From Bacillota bacterium (lineage in GTDB: Bacteria; Bacillota; Clostridia; Clostridiales; Clostridiaceae), in assembly GCA_030706015.1 (NCBI GenBank), contig JAUZPI010000159.1, positions 1 through 5,569 of the forward strand: a stretch of DNA of 5,569 bases. The letters are read 5' to 3'. Both the position numbers and the translations under genes were made by a program. The notes below the pieces were generated by a model. It searched no databases. It saw only the letters and a list, made by a program, of their open reading frames with translations, and was not told the DNA's origin. Shown piece by piece: positions 5,280-5,569 of the stretch (position 1 is its first letter; each line of letters opens with the position of its first letter).

Positions 5280-5569
5280 ATGTTTGATTTTTTAAAGAAG
5301 AATGATAATACATCAGAAAATAAAGAAGTAAAGGCATGTGAACCAAATCCAATGTTCTGCTATCAATGTGAGCAGACACCAGCAACAGGATGTACAAAAT
5401 TTGGAGTATGCGGTAAGAATCCAGATATCGCAAGTCTTCAGGATATAATGATTCTTGGTTTAAAAGGAGTAGCTGCTTATTCTACTCATGCTAGAGAATT
5501 AGGTGCTTTTGATGAAGAAGTAAATGCAATAACTCATGAAGCATTATATACAACTTTAACAAATTCAAA
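5280..5569 (+). CDS. hcp: Hybrid cluster protein (hydroxylamine reductase), N-terminal part
   Basis: The first 96 residues are in the window and the frame is open at the right edge; full-length Hcp is about 530-550 residues. The start ATG 5280 has AAGGAG (5264-5269) upstream. Cys27, Cys30, Cys38 and Cys44 form CxxC-x7-C-x5-C within FCYQCEQTPATGCTKFGVCG. This is the N-terminal 4Fe-4S ligand set of class I Hcp, found mainly in strict anaerobes, and is followed by the conserved LQDIMILGLKGVAAY helix. Hcp is a cytosolic enzyme with a hybrid 4Fe-2S-2O cluster. It reduces hydroxylamine to ammonia in vitro and is now best regarded as a nitric oxide reductase/nitrosylation factor in nitrosative stress defence. 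The 24-residue lead before the first motif Cys is slightly longer and more polar than usual. The hybrid-cluster ligands lie beyond the window. Confidence 0.95.
   Translation, partial: MFDFLKKNDNTSENKEVKACEPNPMFCYQCEQTPATGCTKFGVCGKNPDIASLQDIMILGLKGVAAYSTHARELGAFDEEVNAITHEALYTTLTNS

Noticed and set aside
5218..5433. Minus-strand frame of 71 codons across the hcp start
   Set aside because: It is antisense to hcp, whose cysteine motif fixes the real strand and frame.

Overview
The window is AT-rich DNA from an anaerobic Firmicute, most likely a clostridium or Lachnospiraceae member. The signs are strong GGAGG-type ribosome binding sites, AT-rich codon use, a class I (strict-anaerobe type) hybrid cluster protein with a Crp/Fnr-type palindrome upstream, and small proteins of kinds common in clostridial accessory regions. 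No rRNA, tRNA, CRISPR array, intact mobile element or origin was seen.

Layout. At the left edge, on the minus strand, is the N-terminal 112 residues of a radical SAM enzyme (CxxxCxxC motif visible) that runs off the window. Its upstream region, about 580 bases with no intact gene, holds a strong 9-bp hairpin, a short peptide ORF and stretches that look like decayed coding DNA. Plus-strand genes then begin. First comes a broken macro-domain (ADP-ribose-binding) gene, with a 4-bp tandem duplication causing a frameshift and a premature stop. It is followed by an intact SMI1/KNR4 (SUKH) family protein and a DUF6882-type protein. Next is a Cys-rich remnant (CPAV...GLCWEYCFAD). A translationally linked pair follows: a DUF2625-type protein and a 519-residue HExxH metallopeptidase-like protein with a TPR-like tail. 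After 534 mostly non-coding bases, which include a bidirectional-looking terminator and an HcpR/Fnr-like operator, the window ends in the first 96 codons of hcp.

Interpretation. The centre, about 0.92-4.75 kb, resembles an accessory array of immunity-type genes (SUKH, DUF6882, broken macro and Cys-rich remnants) such as accumulates around or after polymorphic toxin loci, inserted between two unrelated core-metabolism-like genes. No toxin is visible, so it may be an orphan or poly-immunity array undergoing decay. This is inference from family membership and gene layout. The DUF2625-metallopeptidase/TPR pair is the least explained part and the best candidate for an undescribed function.
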